A DNA stretch of 64,000 nucleotides from Tricholoma matsutake. Its lineage: Eukaryota > Basidiomycota > Agaricomycetes > Agaricales > Tricholomataceae. Where the stretch lies: positions 9,362,001-9,426,000 of the forward strand of contig AP026547.1 in NCBI GenBank assembly GCA_026075535.2. Direction: 5' to 3'. The notes below the pieces were generated by a model that ran no database searches, was not told the origin of the DNA, and saw only the letters and a program-made list of their open reading frames with translations. A program made the position numbers and the translations under genes. The first letter of the stretch is position 1. Each line of letters starts with the position of its first letter. Shown piece after piece: positions 43,276-54,619 of this stretch.

Positions 43276-45574
43276 ATGTCCAAACCCTCAACTTCTAATC
43301 CTGGCCCTAATCCTGTTCCCACACCAGCACTAGAGGTGAAAATTGATGTGCTGATAGGTTGTCTCCTCGGCTCAAAGGCCGATTCACCATTACAACCACA
43401 TTCTAATCACATTGGCTAACTCCCACAAGGTCCCAGAAGCAATGCAACCACTCCTGACCAAGTCTACCGAGCATGATATTGTATCGACCATGTTGATCAT
43501 ACTTAGAAATCACATCACACAACCTTAGGACTACTTCAAAAGCCCCTAAGATCCCTCTAAACAACCATTGAACATCCCCAATCAACTTCGAACCAACCAC
43601 AACTGCGATTGAGCATCGTCAAGCGTCGTCGACCATTGTCGACCATTGTCAAGCATCATCGATCGATATCGAGAGACTACAAGTGACATTGGGCACCACA
43701 TTTGTTATCTATATGGTGGAATACCATGCACCAGGAAGGATTCCAACTCATGCCCAAACCTGCTGATAGTAGGTCAGCCTCGTTCCAAGTCCCCATCGTG
43801 CACAGAACCCGCTGGACAAATTATTGCGAGACTTAGCGCGATTTATACACAAAGGACAGTCCCCTTTCAGTTCTATACCCTTTATTACTCTTTCATCATA
43901 TGATATATATCTTTCTTGTTCAGATTCCAGTCTCCTTTTTGGCTTTGTGCCTTAATTCATATCTTTTGCCTCATGTTCTACACATGTTTCTTATACCATT
44001 TTAGGAAGTTTCTTTAAAACATATAAAACTCTGTAGTATCTACTGGGAAATAACAAGAAATTGTCTTCACCTATCGTCTCATATACAGTTCTAAGCATCT
44101 GATCAATCTTCTAAAAACAATCTAAGTCTCTACAAGTTTTCTCAATCGACAAGAAACCTCTGCAATCATCGCGTCCTCGATCTTCCTTCAATCCTCTCGT
44201 CATTAGCACTAGCAACCATTTCAACATGTCCTAGCCATTGACTATAGCCTTTGTATACTTTTGACCTATCGAAAGGTCCTCAGAATTCACACTTCAACCA
44301 TCAACGATAAACATCGTTCATCGTCGATCTCGTCGATTGTCCTTGATATTGATTAATACTTGATCGGACCACGCCAAACACCTTCGTCTCTCATAGCACT
44401 ACCTTCACAACTAGTACCAACTAGTTATCTTCCCATAGGTTGGACCACGAACATTTGGAACGTCTTGCTCCCTTCCTCTGACTCGTTGCAAATATCATCG
44501 ATTGCCTCATTGGCTGTTTTGGTGGTTTTCCCAGGTTGAGTATCATCAGTGCTTACAGCGCAAATGTTGCAATTAGTGTCAGTGTTGGCAGCATCACAGC
44601 CCAGACAAGCGGAAGTACAGCCAGAGACGACAGGAGAAAGAGATGATGAGATGGAGGAGATGGTGGAGTGGATGTCGCAGGAGGATGAGATGGTGGAGAA
44701 ATCCGGAAATGGAAAAGTGTGCTTACCTAAGTATGTGCCCCTGCAAATCTTTGATGGTACCATGGAGAATACAAAATCCTTCATCAGCTCTATAGTATTG
44801 TACATCCATGGGAGGAAGCCAGAGTTTCGTACAGCCGAGTCTAGGATTATGTTTGCTCTCTCATACATTCAGGGGGGGAAAGCACAGTTCTGGAGAAATG
44901 AGGCTATTAATCAAATTGCTGCAGGAAATAAACCATTTGCAACCTTCAAGGAATTTCTGGAGAGATTGGAGGCACAGTTTGGAGACCCTAATCCAAAGGT
45001 GACAGCCAATGCTAAATTAAAGACCATGCACCAAGGTTCCCTAACGGCGGATGAATTTATTTTGCAGTTCAAAGCAGAAGCTTTGCAAACAGATATGGGA
45101 GAAGCTGCGTTGGTAGAGTTTTTGAAAGCAGGATTAAATCCCTCTTTATTCAAGTCTATCTACTGACTACCTTCTATGCCAGAGAAGTTGGACAAGTGGT
45201 ATAATTGGGCAATGCGCCTTGACCAGCAATATTGGCAGGAACAGGCAGAGTCAAAGTTGATGTACGGAAGTAGTAAATTTGGAAAGCCATCAGGAGGAAA
45301 GTCCGAGAAAGGAAAGGCACCTCAGGTGCAAGCTCTGAGGCCACAGCCACCAGCCATGGCAGTGACACCTATAGTTACGGAGTCAGCAGCACCAGCAGAG
45401 GCAATGGAGGTTGATCAAGCAGGGAGACGAGCCCCACTTAAATGTTTTAACTGTGGGCAGTTAGGACACATTGCTAGGAATTGTAGGCAGAAAAGAAAGA
45501 TTAGGGAAGCTAAAATCGAGGAAGTGAAGCCAGAGGAAGGCAGGCAGAAGAATTTTGTGGAAGAGTCCCAGTGA
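43276..45574 (+). pseudogene. Gypsy gag, interrupted by a 1.2-kb insertion
   Basis: Gag starts MSKPSTSNPGPNPVPTPALE at 43276, is interrupted after KIDVL by the element at 43353-44548, and resumes TAQMLQLVSVLAAS. It continues with KVCLPKYVPLQIFDGTMENT, FLERLEAQFGDPNPKVTANA (capsid-like core), KLDKWYNWAMRLDQQY and a CCHC zinc knuckle CFNCGQLGHIARNC (45444-45485). A TGA at 45164-45166 between LFKSIY and LPSMPEKL falls where Arg is expected. Gag ends with TGA at 45572-45574, overlapping the pol frame (GTGA), so pol was probably made by -1 frameshifting or re-initiation. It packages element RNA. Confidence 0.82.
43348..44553. mobile_element. About 1.2-kb LTR-like insertion in gypsy gag
   Basis: GTGCT occurs at 43348-43352 and 44549-44553, flanking 1196 bp. 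If the T is counted with the element, it starts TGATAGG and ends ATCATCA with a 4-bp GTGC duplication, the TG...CA form of an LTR. Removing it restores gag (IDVLTAQM). No coding region. It contains many CpGs (CATCGTCGATCTCGTCG words) unlike its surroundings, suggesting a recent arrival. Most likely a solo LTR of another element; class not proven. Confidence 0.7.
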
Positions 45575-48070
45575 AGATTTCCTCATTGGTGACCCAGAAT
45601 CATTACAATGTATTAGTATCTGAGGAAACCCAGAGTAAATCAGAAAAGGAAATCGAGGAGGAGTACAACTGGTCTGAATCACATGACAAAGAAAATTGCC
45701 AAGCACTATTTCTGAAAACCCCTAAATTCTTTATTCGCTCTGCGCGAATAGAACCCGAAATCACCTTGACTGTGGGACTGAAGACAGTGGACACACATGC
45801 AGCGATTGATGTGGAAGTGTTGCTTGATAGTGGTGCTACAGGATTATCCATTAATTGGTCCTTAATTACCAGAAATGGTATTAACACACGCAAACTGGTG
45901 CAACCTATAATGGTGTACAATATTGATGGAACAGTCAATTGTGGAGGAACTATCAAGGAGGAGGTGACTATGGTACTAAAGTATCAGGAGCATCAGGAGC
46001 AAGCCGTATTTGAAGTGTGTGATCTTGGGAAAACCAATCTAATAATAGGATGTCCATGGTTACGGAAGCATAATCCCGAAATTGATTGGAAAACTGGGAA
46101 AGTACAAATGACTCATTGTCCTAAGGAATGTAATGGGTATGGGAGGAAGATGAAGAAGGAAAAAAGGAAAAAAAGAGAAAAAGAACATCCAAGAAAGTAT
46201 TCTGTTATGATGGAGGAAGTGGAGAATGAGGAAATGCCAAATGGGGAAGTTCCAGTCATGATCGAGAAAGAAGAGCAGAAGCAAACCTTTAGAGCAATTC
46301 ATGGAGGACAGTCATGGGACAAGAATACCATAAAGGTGGAGAAGCCAGTGGAGGAGTGGGTGCCAAAAGTGTATCATGAATATCTGTCAGTGTTCCAGAA
46401 GAAGGAGTCTGAGCAAATGCCGGTGTGGAAGCCATGGGATCATGTGATTGAGATGAAGCCAGGGTTTGTGCCAAAGAAATTGAAGGTATACCCATTATCT
46501 CCAATGGAACAAGAAGAAGTGGATGTGTTCCTGAAGGAGCAATTGCGCAAAGGATACATACGACCTTCAAAATCACCACAGACATCACCAATATTCTTTG
46601 TGCCAAAGAAAGACCAGAGGAAGAGGATGTGCCAGTGTACAGATTATAGGTATCTGAATGAGTGGACAGTGAAGAATGTGTACCCCCTGCCATTGATCTC
46701 AGAAATAATTGACAAGGTGGGAAAAGCCAAGGTCTTTACAAAATTGGATTTACAATGGGGATACAACAATGTACAAATAAAGAAAGAAGATGAGTGGAAG
46801 GCTGCATTTGCTATGCGTTGAGGATCCTTTGAGCTGCTTGTCATGTTTTTCGGGATGACTAATAGTCCCTCAACCTTTCAAAATATGATGAACGACATTT
46901 TCAAGGATGTAATAGACAAAGGCATGGTAATAATATTTATTGACGACATTCTGATATTCACAGAGGATGAAGAAATTCATGAGGCGATAGTGCAGGAGGT
47001 ACTATGGAGGTTAGTGGAGAATGATCTATTTTTGAAACCGGAGAAGTGTGTGTTTGGGGCAAGCAAGATTGAGTTCCTAGGACTATTGATTGGCCCTGAC
47101 GGGATCAAAATGGATCTGATCAAGGTACAGGCAATCACAGATTGGCCTGCACCCACCCATGTCAAGGAGGTCCAAGCCTTCTTGGGACTCGCAAATTATT
47201 ATCGTCGCTTTGTGCACAATTTTTTTAAAATTGCTGCACCCTTACATAACCTTATGTGAAAGGGAGTAGTGCGGAGGTGGGGAGAGCAGCAGCAGACAGT
47301 GTTTGAGGAGTTGAAAAGGAAGCTTGTGGAGGGACCGATATTAACCCTGGTAGATGTCACATGCCCTTTCTGAGTGGAATCAGATGCATCCGATTTTGCT
47401 ACTGGAGCAGTATTATCAATGCTATGCGAAGATGACAAATGGCATCCTTGTGCATATCTGTCCCAAGGGTTGAATGATGTGGAGAGGAATTATGATGTGC
47501 ATGACAAAGAGATGTTGGGGATAATATGAGCATTGGAGGTGTGGAGGAATTATTTGGAGGGATGTATGCATCAGATTGAGATCTGGACAGATCATCAAAA
47601 TCTGCAATACTTTATGTCCGCTAAAAAGCTTAATCACCAGCAAGCACATTGGGCACTATTCCTATCACATTTCAATTTTCACTTGGTCCACAAAGCAGGA
47701 AGCTTAATGAGGAAAGCAGATGCATTATCCAGATGTATTGATCATAAAAGGGGGGTGGAGGAGGACAATAAGAATGTTACCTTACTCAAACCCGAATACT
47801 TTTGCATTTGCACGATGCATCAAGGGCATCTATTAATAGATAGCTCAGAAATGGAAATGTTGTCTAAAATTAGACAATGTTCAGAAATGGATGATGAAGT
47901 AGTGGAAGCCGTGAAAGCTCTGAAGGGAGAGAAGAAAGGTAATATTAAAGGAGATGAATGGGCTGAGGAACAAGGGTTGGTGTTGTTTCAAGGAAAAGTG
48001 TATGTACCAATTGATTTAAATAGTTTGTTTTTAAGAGAATGCATCAATCAAGCATCAATCTCAATTTGGT
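45571..48070 (+). pseudogene. Gypsy pol, first part: protease, reverse transcriptase, RNase H
   Basis: A retropepsin ([17 protein letters not shown], catalytic DSG, 45810-45860) is followed by a K/E-rich linker. Reverse transcriptase: [73 protein letters not shown], the catalytic IIFIDDILIF (46930-46960) and FLGLLIGPDGIKMD. RNase [47 protein letters not shown] and RKADALSRCIDHKRGVE. The frame is constant; its only interruptions are TGA at 46819, 47257, 47371 and 47527, all at expected Arg (MR*GSFE, LM*KGV, PF*VESD, II*ALEVW). It stops matching after VYVPIDL (about 48020), at the inversion breakpoint. Confidence 0.88.
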
Positions 48071-49765
48071 AGGATTATGTAATGAGGTGTCAACTGCAAG
48101 TAAACTGCGAGTAAACCATGAGTCAACTATGAGTCAACTGCCTTGGAACTTGCCCGCTGTGTATCCGACCTTGAAAAGTTTCATGTTTGCTAAACACCAC
48201 AGCAGACATCAAAAAAAGTTACCGTTGAAAGCCAGTTCTAGACTGGTAAAGGAGAGTGCAGAGTACCACTGCTATAAGAATGTTGCCTGCTGCAGCTAGG
48301 GTGTTGACCATTATTGAAAGGGACTGCTCAGGTTTAATCAGCAAGGATCACATTGGGGACAAATGCAAGTGTACTTTGAGCTTCCCAAGCTCAGCAAATG
48401 TATGGAGATGCAGTCTATAGAATACTGCTGTTTCAAGATTTGGAAATCAAAGTTTATGAAACATGTGCACAATAATGCAGCATAAGCTGTGAAGGTGTGG
48501 GGGTCAGGCTTGGTGATGAGCTAATGTTGGATGGTATACTGACTCACTAATGATGCAGCCTGTATAGGCTATTCAGTACACCAGATATCATTCTACAGCT
48601 AGAATCTTACCAAATTCACCAGATACAAGCAGGACCTGGGTTAAGCAATGATCCAATGAGCTACATTCATTGGTGTGACTCAAGATGCTGTGGCAGGGTA
48701 GATGGTTCATTGACGATGGTCATCACGCCACGAAGAAAGAGGTAAGTGTGATCTTGGAGATCAGGGGAAAATAAGAGGAGGGGGAAAAGGGATTCAATGG
48801 GTAACTTGAATACTTAGCTTATAATCTACACCTTGGTGTGTAGAAACTTGAGAGACTTAGTTGACTTTAAGGAATAACTTAGATGGAGAGCATGAAAAAG
48901 TGGGGATCAGGAAAAGTACTCCATTCAACAGGTGGGAGAGCACCTAAATACAAAACGAGGTAGCTATGAAGCAATAACTGATCGTGCATGTTCTCTTGTG
49001 CTGACAGTCTGAGCAATCAGATAAAGAAGAATAAAAGGAAAATGAATTAACAAATTCGGGGTGTGATTCTGAAGTCCAAGAATAATATTTGAAGTCTTCA
49101 ATTGATGGCTTTTGTTGAATCCTTGTCTCGGAGTTTTCGCGACTGGGAATAACTCAGGGAGAGACTGCCATTGAGCACCTCTATTGACGGTATGTCACCT
49201 GTGCCCCCAGCAAGCGCGGAGGACACCCAAACAACACCCCTCAACCCTACCGTCCAGCTACTAGACATGTCGAGTCAGATTTCACCAGCCGAGAAGTTGT
49301 CAATGCTTGATGTTGCAGATTATCATGGTATTGCGGCACAAAATAACACTATAAAAGGAAAATGAAATGAAAATGGAAAACCTGGCACTGATCCTTCAGA
49401 ATGAGTGTGAAGCTCTCAACGTGGAGGCCAAGGAAGTGCAGAAAATGTCATTGGCCGCATGATAGACATGTCGCGTGAATTGTGTGTCGTACTTGAGGAG
49501 AAATAAATAACCTGCAAAGTAAAAATATCAAATATTGAATCAGTATTACAAAATAACAAAGAAAAAAGCAGGTATCAAGAATATGTGATGGCAGGAGGTC
49601 ATCATGGCATAAATACAAGGTCTGTGAGGATATCCCAAAATGGTAAGGTTGGTGAGTGAGACTTGCCACCCTACCACAATGCATGACAGCTAAGGTAAGC
49701 AATGGGTTTCTATTGCTTACTGTTTTAATATAAGAAGAAAGACATGAATTGGAGGATAAGTGAAC
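48071..49765. other. Original right flank of the gypsy element, now inverted
   Basis: By the inversion model this DNA lay to the right of the gypsy 3' LTR and left of the CACTA gene. No recognised gene. One CpG-richer open stretch at 49171-49365 is listed separately. ATG-rich and GAGTCAACTATGAGTCAAC repeat text occurs at 48095-48140. Confidence 0.5.
49171..49365 (+). CDS. Small unrecognised ORF, 64 codons
   Basis: Opens with STSIDGMSPVPPASAEDTQT, is Pro/Ser/Thr-rich and contains SQISPAEKLSMLDVADYHGI before a TGA. It resembles the N-terminus of a retroelement gag in style only. No introns or continuation were found. It could be a relic or chance. Confidence 0.25.
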   Translation: MSTSIDGMSPVPPASAEDTQTTPLNPTVQLLDMSSQISPAEKLSMLDVADYHGIAAQNNTIKGK

Positions 49766-50167
49766 TGTTAGGGCAACACCCACTATCTACTAGCTAAGAC
49801 TGTGTGGGTTTTCTCTACAAGAAGGGGGCGGGATCCACGCATGTGATGGGGGAATTGATGGTTTTGATGCAAGGGGTTATTTATAGATGAGTTTGTTGAG
49901 ATAAGCTATTCACACCACAAGCATAGGTGGAATACCTAAGAGAACACAACTGGGGTCCCCTAGGCATATATTTAGGGTTTATATACTATGTTACATATAT
50001 TGTACATTGTTGTTACTGACGCACTTGTACATGCACATACATATTGATGCATGCAAAATAAAATTCTCATGCTATCAAAGTGTAGCATCATTTGGCGTAA
50101 TGTAGTGTAATTCGACATAATAAAATAAAAATGAAATTTTATTAGGTAATGGGGTGGTTTCCTAACA
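49766..50167 (-). repeat. Gypsy 3' LTR, inverted
   Basis: 402 bp, same length as the 5' LTR, in opposite orientation. It is preceded on the minus strand by a polypurine tract AAAAGGGGGG (complement of 50171-50180) and flanked outside by TGAAC (49761-49765), the complement of the 5' target repeat. Confidence 0.92.
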
Positions 50168-50170
50168 TTA

Positions 50171-50180
50171 CCCCCCTTTT
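50171..50180 (-). other. Gypsy polypurine tract
   Basis: AAAAGGGGGG on the minus strand, four bases upstream of the 3' LTR: the expected primer for plus-strand DNA synthesis. Confidence 0.8.
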
Positions 50181-51615
50181 ATGCCTTGACTTCCAGGTGA
50201 GAAAATATTACATCTGTCCCCTCTGTGAAATTTTGGTAAGGCCGGAATTTCATCCCCTCATACACCATTCTCGCAATGCAATGCGGAGCATTCGGATTAC
50301 ATTTAAAGAATTGGGCGATCACATTACGCGCTCGCTTACAATTCTCTTTGGGCTCCCATGAATTATTTTTGTCAGTATAGTTTTTCCACTTTATTAAGAA
50401 CTCCAAGTTGTTCCATCAAAGATGTGAGTCTAGAATTTCTTCAACAGTTCAACTACATATTCTGGAGCACCTTCTACTATTATTGGAGGTTGCGGAGTAG
50501 TGTGTTGGCCAGGAATAGTGGGCGGGCAGTAAGGGTGTAGGCGGGATATGTTAATCTCAGGATCAATCTTGAATGATTGGGGTAATTTTAGCACTACTGC
50601 ATTAGGTGAGATTACTTTAGAGATCGCATATGGACCAACTTGTTTCTCCATAAGTTTCCTTGAAGGTTGTGGAATATTCAGGTCCTTGGTACTTAGCCAC
50701 ACCAAGTCACCAACTTTGCACTCTGGAGCGCACGCTTGAGTATGATCTGCATGTTGCATCATGTCATCATGTGCTTTCTTCAATGCTGCCTCTGCTTCCT
50801 CTTGTACCTTTTGCATCTTAGATACAAAGTCTTCTACCGACTGTACTTTGACTTCCCTTCTGGGTTCTACTCCAATGCGAGGATGATATCCATAATTTGC
50901 AAAAAAGGGTGACATATGAGTAGCTGGATGGAATTTGTTATTGTGGGAAAATTTGGCAATTGCCAGCCATTCGGGCCAGTTGGTTTGTTGGTAGTTGACA
51001 AACATATGTAGGTACTGCTCCAACTCCTGGTTCATTCTCTCTGTCTGCCCATCAGTCTGCAGGTGATATGCTGTAGATAATTTAGTTTGAATTCCCAATA
51101 TGTTGTTCAGTTCTCACATAAATGCGGAAGCAAATTGTGGTCCACAATCGGAGATAACAGTATTGGGTAACCCATGTAACCACCATACCTGATTTAGATA
51201 GAGGCATGCCAAGCCCAATGATGAGGTTTCTGTAGTAGTAGGAATAATATGGACCTCCTTTGTGAAGCGGTCGCATACTATGAATATTGCATTGTACCCT
51301 TGAGCCTCAGGTAATCCGGTAATAAAATCCACAGATATATCTTGCCATGGCACTTTAGGTATAGGGTTCGGCATTAATTTTCCTGCAGGTTTTTCTGGAA
51401 ATTTCTTCCCCCTCATGCATGTATCACATCCATCCACATACCCCAACACATACTTTGAAATTCTGGGCCACCAATAATTTCTCATTACTAACTCCAACAT
51501 CTTCCATCTTCCTGGGTGTCTGGCAGTTGGTGTATTATGATGTAACCAGACGATCTCCCTTTGCAAATCCTGATCCTTCAGTTCATGAGGGTGACCATGG
51601 TGACTGGCATCAGAC
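50179..51615 (-). pseudogene. Gypsy integrase and chromodomain, inverted part
   Basis: Minus strand from about 51615: LQREIVWLHHNTPTARHPG with an HHCC zinc site (HH...H...CDTC), WQDISVDFITGLPEAQGYNA (first catalytic Asp), VISDCGPQFASAFM (second Asp; relatives have SDRGPQF), STAYHLQTDGQTERMNQELE (catalytic Glu), then HPYCPPTIPGQ and a chromodomain: DSHL (stop) WNNLEFLIKWKNY, NNSWEPKENCKRARN. TGA stops at the complements of 51114-51116 (FM*ELN) and 50416-50418 (HL*WNN) sit at expected Arg. One frameshift lies near 50440 after EYVVEL. Chromodomains target such elements to methylated-histone heterochromatin; that is family knowledge, not seen here. Confidence 0.87.
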
Positions 51616-51729
51616 TGGCATGGTAGAGGATGTACATCAGTTACAATAGCAACAAATTTTGATGTCTCTATTAAAATGGTTCAAAACAGCTATCATTCTT
51701 TTCCTCTCTTTTCCTTCACCAAGTTCACC

Positions 51730-53109
51730 ATGCCTCCAGTCATATGTAACTGTACAATTTGCTGCACAAAAACCATCTTCATCAATGATGTTGAACAGCC
51801 AGGACAGTATATTGATGGTTCTACCCATTTGAAGCATGAGAAACAGGATAAAGATAAATGGCCTGTGTCACAACTGGCTAAGGGAAAGCAGCAATCATCA
51901 TCCCCAAGCCCATCACCAAAACATTCTAGAGCTTTTAATTCTCCCACAGGTAAGTGCTAAGTGCTATATTGTTATTGTTAGATCCAGACTAATATACTAA
52001 TTATGCAGATATCAACTTTTCTATAGTACTTATCACAAAGATGATCTGTCTCCTTGTCATCTGGCTTCACGATAGAGCTAGTGAGTCATTCTATCACCAA
52101 CAAAATTCAACAAGGATTTCAACTTATTATTTCTGTGACTCTCTCTCTATTGTTGGGGTTGCTCTTTCATCATCTGGACTCAATGTCAAGCTTCCTAACA
52201 TCCAACTCCCTCATGATGTCCACACAGCATATCAGCTCCACTGCTCAGAGCCAGAAATCATCTGGACAGCATGCTGCCCCAAGTGCTTCTCCTTCTTTTC
52301 TCATCCTATTCCTTGGAAATATCGATGGAAGGTATCCCCAAGATCACAATCCTGTAACACAAACCTCTGGACAACTCAGAATACTCCAAATGGTTCTAAA
52401 TGGGTCCCATGTTGTCTATACACTACACAATCCTTTGATTCTTGGCTTCAGTTCTTATTATCTTCCAAGGTCATTGAAGACAGCCTTCATGAGACTTTCA
52501 ACCACCACAGAAGCCATCCACCAGCTGCCTTTGGTGCCAATATGAATGATATCCAGGATAGCCCTGCTTGGGATGACTTGCAAGGTTTTCTATAGTCTCC
52601 CTTATCATTTACTATTTGGAATCTATATTGATTGGTTCAATCCTTATACCAACAAGATTGCTGGTAAGTTATTAACAAATTCTGCACAGACTATGGCACA
52701 ACTTATTTTATATATAGGCAAAAAAGTGTCTTGTGGAGCAATCCTGCTTTATTGCTTGAACTTACCTTTTTGTCTTTGGTATCAATTTGAGTATACCTTT
52801 ATTGTTGGTCTCACACCTCCTCCCCATATTCCTGACCCCACAACCATCTTCCATCTTCTTGAACCTGTTATTAACTTTGTTGCCAAGTATGGTGCTGCAC
52901 CAGGCCAAAATTTGCCAACATCTAGACATCCTGATGGCATCTCTGTGAAAGCAAAAATTGCACCTGTTATTGCTGATCTTAAGGGAAGTTGCAAGGCTGC
53001 TGGCTTTTTGGGACATAGTGCCACAATGTTCTGTTCTTTCTGCCTCTGTACCAGTGATCAGCTAAAGGATCTCAATATTCAATCTTGGGAACTCTGTAAT
53101 GGTGCACAA
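51730..53109 (+). pseudogene. CACTA (TNP2-like) transposase, 5' part
   Basis: ATG at 51730. Exon 1 (51730-51949) encodes MPPVICNCTICCTKTIFIND, a Cys-rich N-terminus. An intron (51950-52008) is followed by LVIWLHDRASESFYHQQNST, PEIIWTACCPKCFSFF, RWKVSPRSQSCNTNLW, YTTQSFDSWLQFLLSSKVIE and DIQDSPAWDDLQGF. A 1-bp shift near 52588 leads to YSLPYHLLFGIYIDWFNPYT. An intron (52664-52717) separates NKIAG from KVSCGAILLYCLNLP. Then YTFIVGLTPPP, SRHPDGISVKAKIAPVIADL and SATMFCSFCLC, up to ELCNGAQ, where copia is inserted. These are signature blocks of the Agaricomycete TNP2-like transposase of CACTA elements. Terminal CACTA repeats were not located. Confidence 0.82.
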
Positions 53110-53360
53110 TGTTGAAATTAAACCCTGAGATACATGCAGCATACACATGTTACTGTGCTTACTGCGCATACATGTGGTAAACACATTCCCGAGTCATGTG
53201 ACATCCTTATTATTATGTATATAAGGAGAACCTGTACCATAGTAGGAATACAGGGTTCTTACCTCTGCTAACCCTAGCTGTAAGTCTAACTAAACCCCAG
53301 GTAGGTTGTAAGGAACATGTTGTCTCTTCCCCTGTGCAGCATATATAGTCTGCTCCAACA
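53110..53360 (+). repeat. Copia 5' LTR
   Basis: 251 bp, TG...CA termini. A TATA-like TGTATATAAGGAG lies at about 53216-53228, a plausible promoter for the genomic RNA. By eye about 96% identical to the 3' LTR outside the 23-bp length difference. Confidence 0.92.
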
Positions 53361-53380
53361 GGTTATGGGCCCTGCTGGGC
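53361..53380 (+). other. Copia primer-binding site matching initiator tRNA anticodon arm
   Basis: The 20 bases directly after the LTR (GGTTATGGGCCCTGCTGGGC) are complementary to CCAGC...GGGCCCATAACC, the anticodon stem-loop text of initiator Met-tRNA, not to its 3' end. This is the half-tRNA priming mode known from Drosophila copia. Confidence 0.65.
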
Positions 53381-53587
53381 ACGTTGTGAACATGCCTTAA
53401 TTGGCTGCAAACAACGTTGACTTCATTGTCTCCAAATTATAATCTTGCGCTCTTTGTGAGCTGCACTTAAAACCTAGGTTGACTAGGGTTAACCACTCTG
53501 AAGGAGTGTTTTTTCCTGAGATTGTGAAACATGTTTTCTTGGATAAAAGACTGATTGAGCACTTTTAACAGCTGCCACCACAAAATC

Positions 53588-54619
53588 ATGTCTTCAACCC
53601 TTGAAAAACTCATACAAACTTTCAATGGCTCAAATTACATTCAATGGGCCAACTCCATGAAGGCGTGGCTCAGGTCTCAGGGCCTCTGGCAGATAACTAG
53701 CGGGGCGGAAATCAAACCACCTCTGGCGCCTCCTTTGATGGCAACGAATGCTACTCTCGTAGCGGATGCTACTGCCAAGCTCCAGACCTGGAGCAACAAA
53801 AAAGACCAGGCTATTGGTAGCCTAGTGCTCCACCTGGCCCCCTCCATTCGGCAGCATGCCAACACCAAGGACACTGCTGAGGAGGTGTGGGACCTCATTC
53901 GCACCGATTATGGTGTCAATGGCCCCTCCCAAGTCTTTGCAGACTTTAGGTCTGCAATAGCAATCAAAATTCCGGCTGCAAATCCCACACCAGAGATTGC
54001 TAAGATGGCTGACAAGTTTGAGCGCCTCATGGCTGCCAATGTTGCCATCCCCAAACTAGTTCAGGCGATGATCCTACTTGCTGCGATGCCATGTGAGTAT
54101 GATTCTTTGTCTGCCACAGTCCTTAACACGACCGCTACTAGTGCCTTGACATTTAAACATGTCAAGGACTCCATTGTTGCTGAAGCCTCAAGGCGCATGG
54201 CAGTAGGAAAGCCCACTGGCCAGCCTCAGGCCAACAAACTTTCTGCTGTCAAACGCAAAGGGGGAAACCCCAAATGGCAGCCCAAAGAAGGGCAAAACAA
54301 CAATGGAGATTCATCCCAAAAATGTGGACAATGCAGGGACAAAAAGACTAAGGAGGAAAAGCCTAAAGAGAAACATACCCACCTCGCCTCCAGTGCCTTT
54401 ACCACCATAAATGGTAATGGCACCATCATACTGCCAATGCCGCTCATTCAGCACATCGAAAAGCGCGACCACACTCCCACAAGGGATCCTCGCCGCCGAC
54501 CGCCTGCACAGGCATATACAGGCATGGCCTCTACCTCTCATTCAGTTTACGCTGAATATCAGCAATCTCAAGACACCCTCGAGCAAATGCATCTTCTGCA
54601 CAGCGCAAAAAATCTGTGA
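53588..54619 (+). pseudogene. Copia gag region
   Basis: Starts MSSTLEKLIQTFNGSNYIQW (ATG 53588), the standard UBN2/gag-like opening of copia elements, followed by WANSMKAWLRSQGLWQI, VWDLIRTDYGVNGPSQVFAD and LVQAMILLAAMPCEYDSLSA. A Lys-rich stretch with CGQCRDKK and KHTHLASSAF replaces a canonical CCHC knuckle. The ORF ends at TGA 54617-54619 (AKNL*PLEEHL), in the same frame as the protease, so the original was probably one gag-pol polyprotein with Arg here. Gag forms the particle around element RNA. Confidence 0.85.

Larger units (their letters stand above)
42389..51615 (+). mobile_element. Chromodomain Ty3/gypsy element with inverted 3' half
   Basis: 5' LTR, gag, protease, reverse transcriptase and RNase H read on the plus strand to about 48070. 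Integrase, chromodomain, polypurine tract and 3' LTR read on the minus strand from about 51615 to 49766. The outer LTR flanks are GTTCA at 42384-42388 and TGAAC at 49761-49765, that is GTTCA again in the inverted orientation. The pol text broken at VYVPIDL continues in the inverted part with DLQREIVWLHHN. Hence one element inserted, then a segment of roughly 3.5 kb (about 48070-51615), including original flanking DNA, was inverted. Confidence 0.88.

Noticed and set aside
43700..43790. Possible tRNA T-arm (AGGAAGGATTCCAACTC) in the gag insertion
   Set aside because: Only a partial box B-like match with no convincing box A at proper distance on either strand.
48071..49765. A separate 1.7-kb element between the two gypsy halves
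   Set aside because: No terminal repeats of its own. The target duplication and pol continuity show it is inverted flanking DNA.
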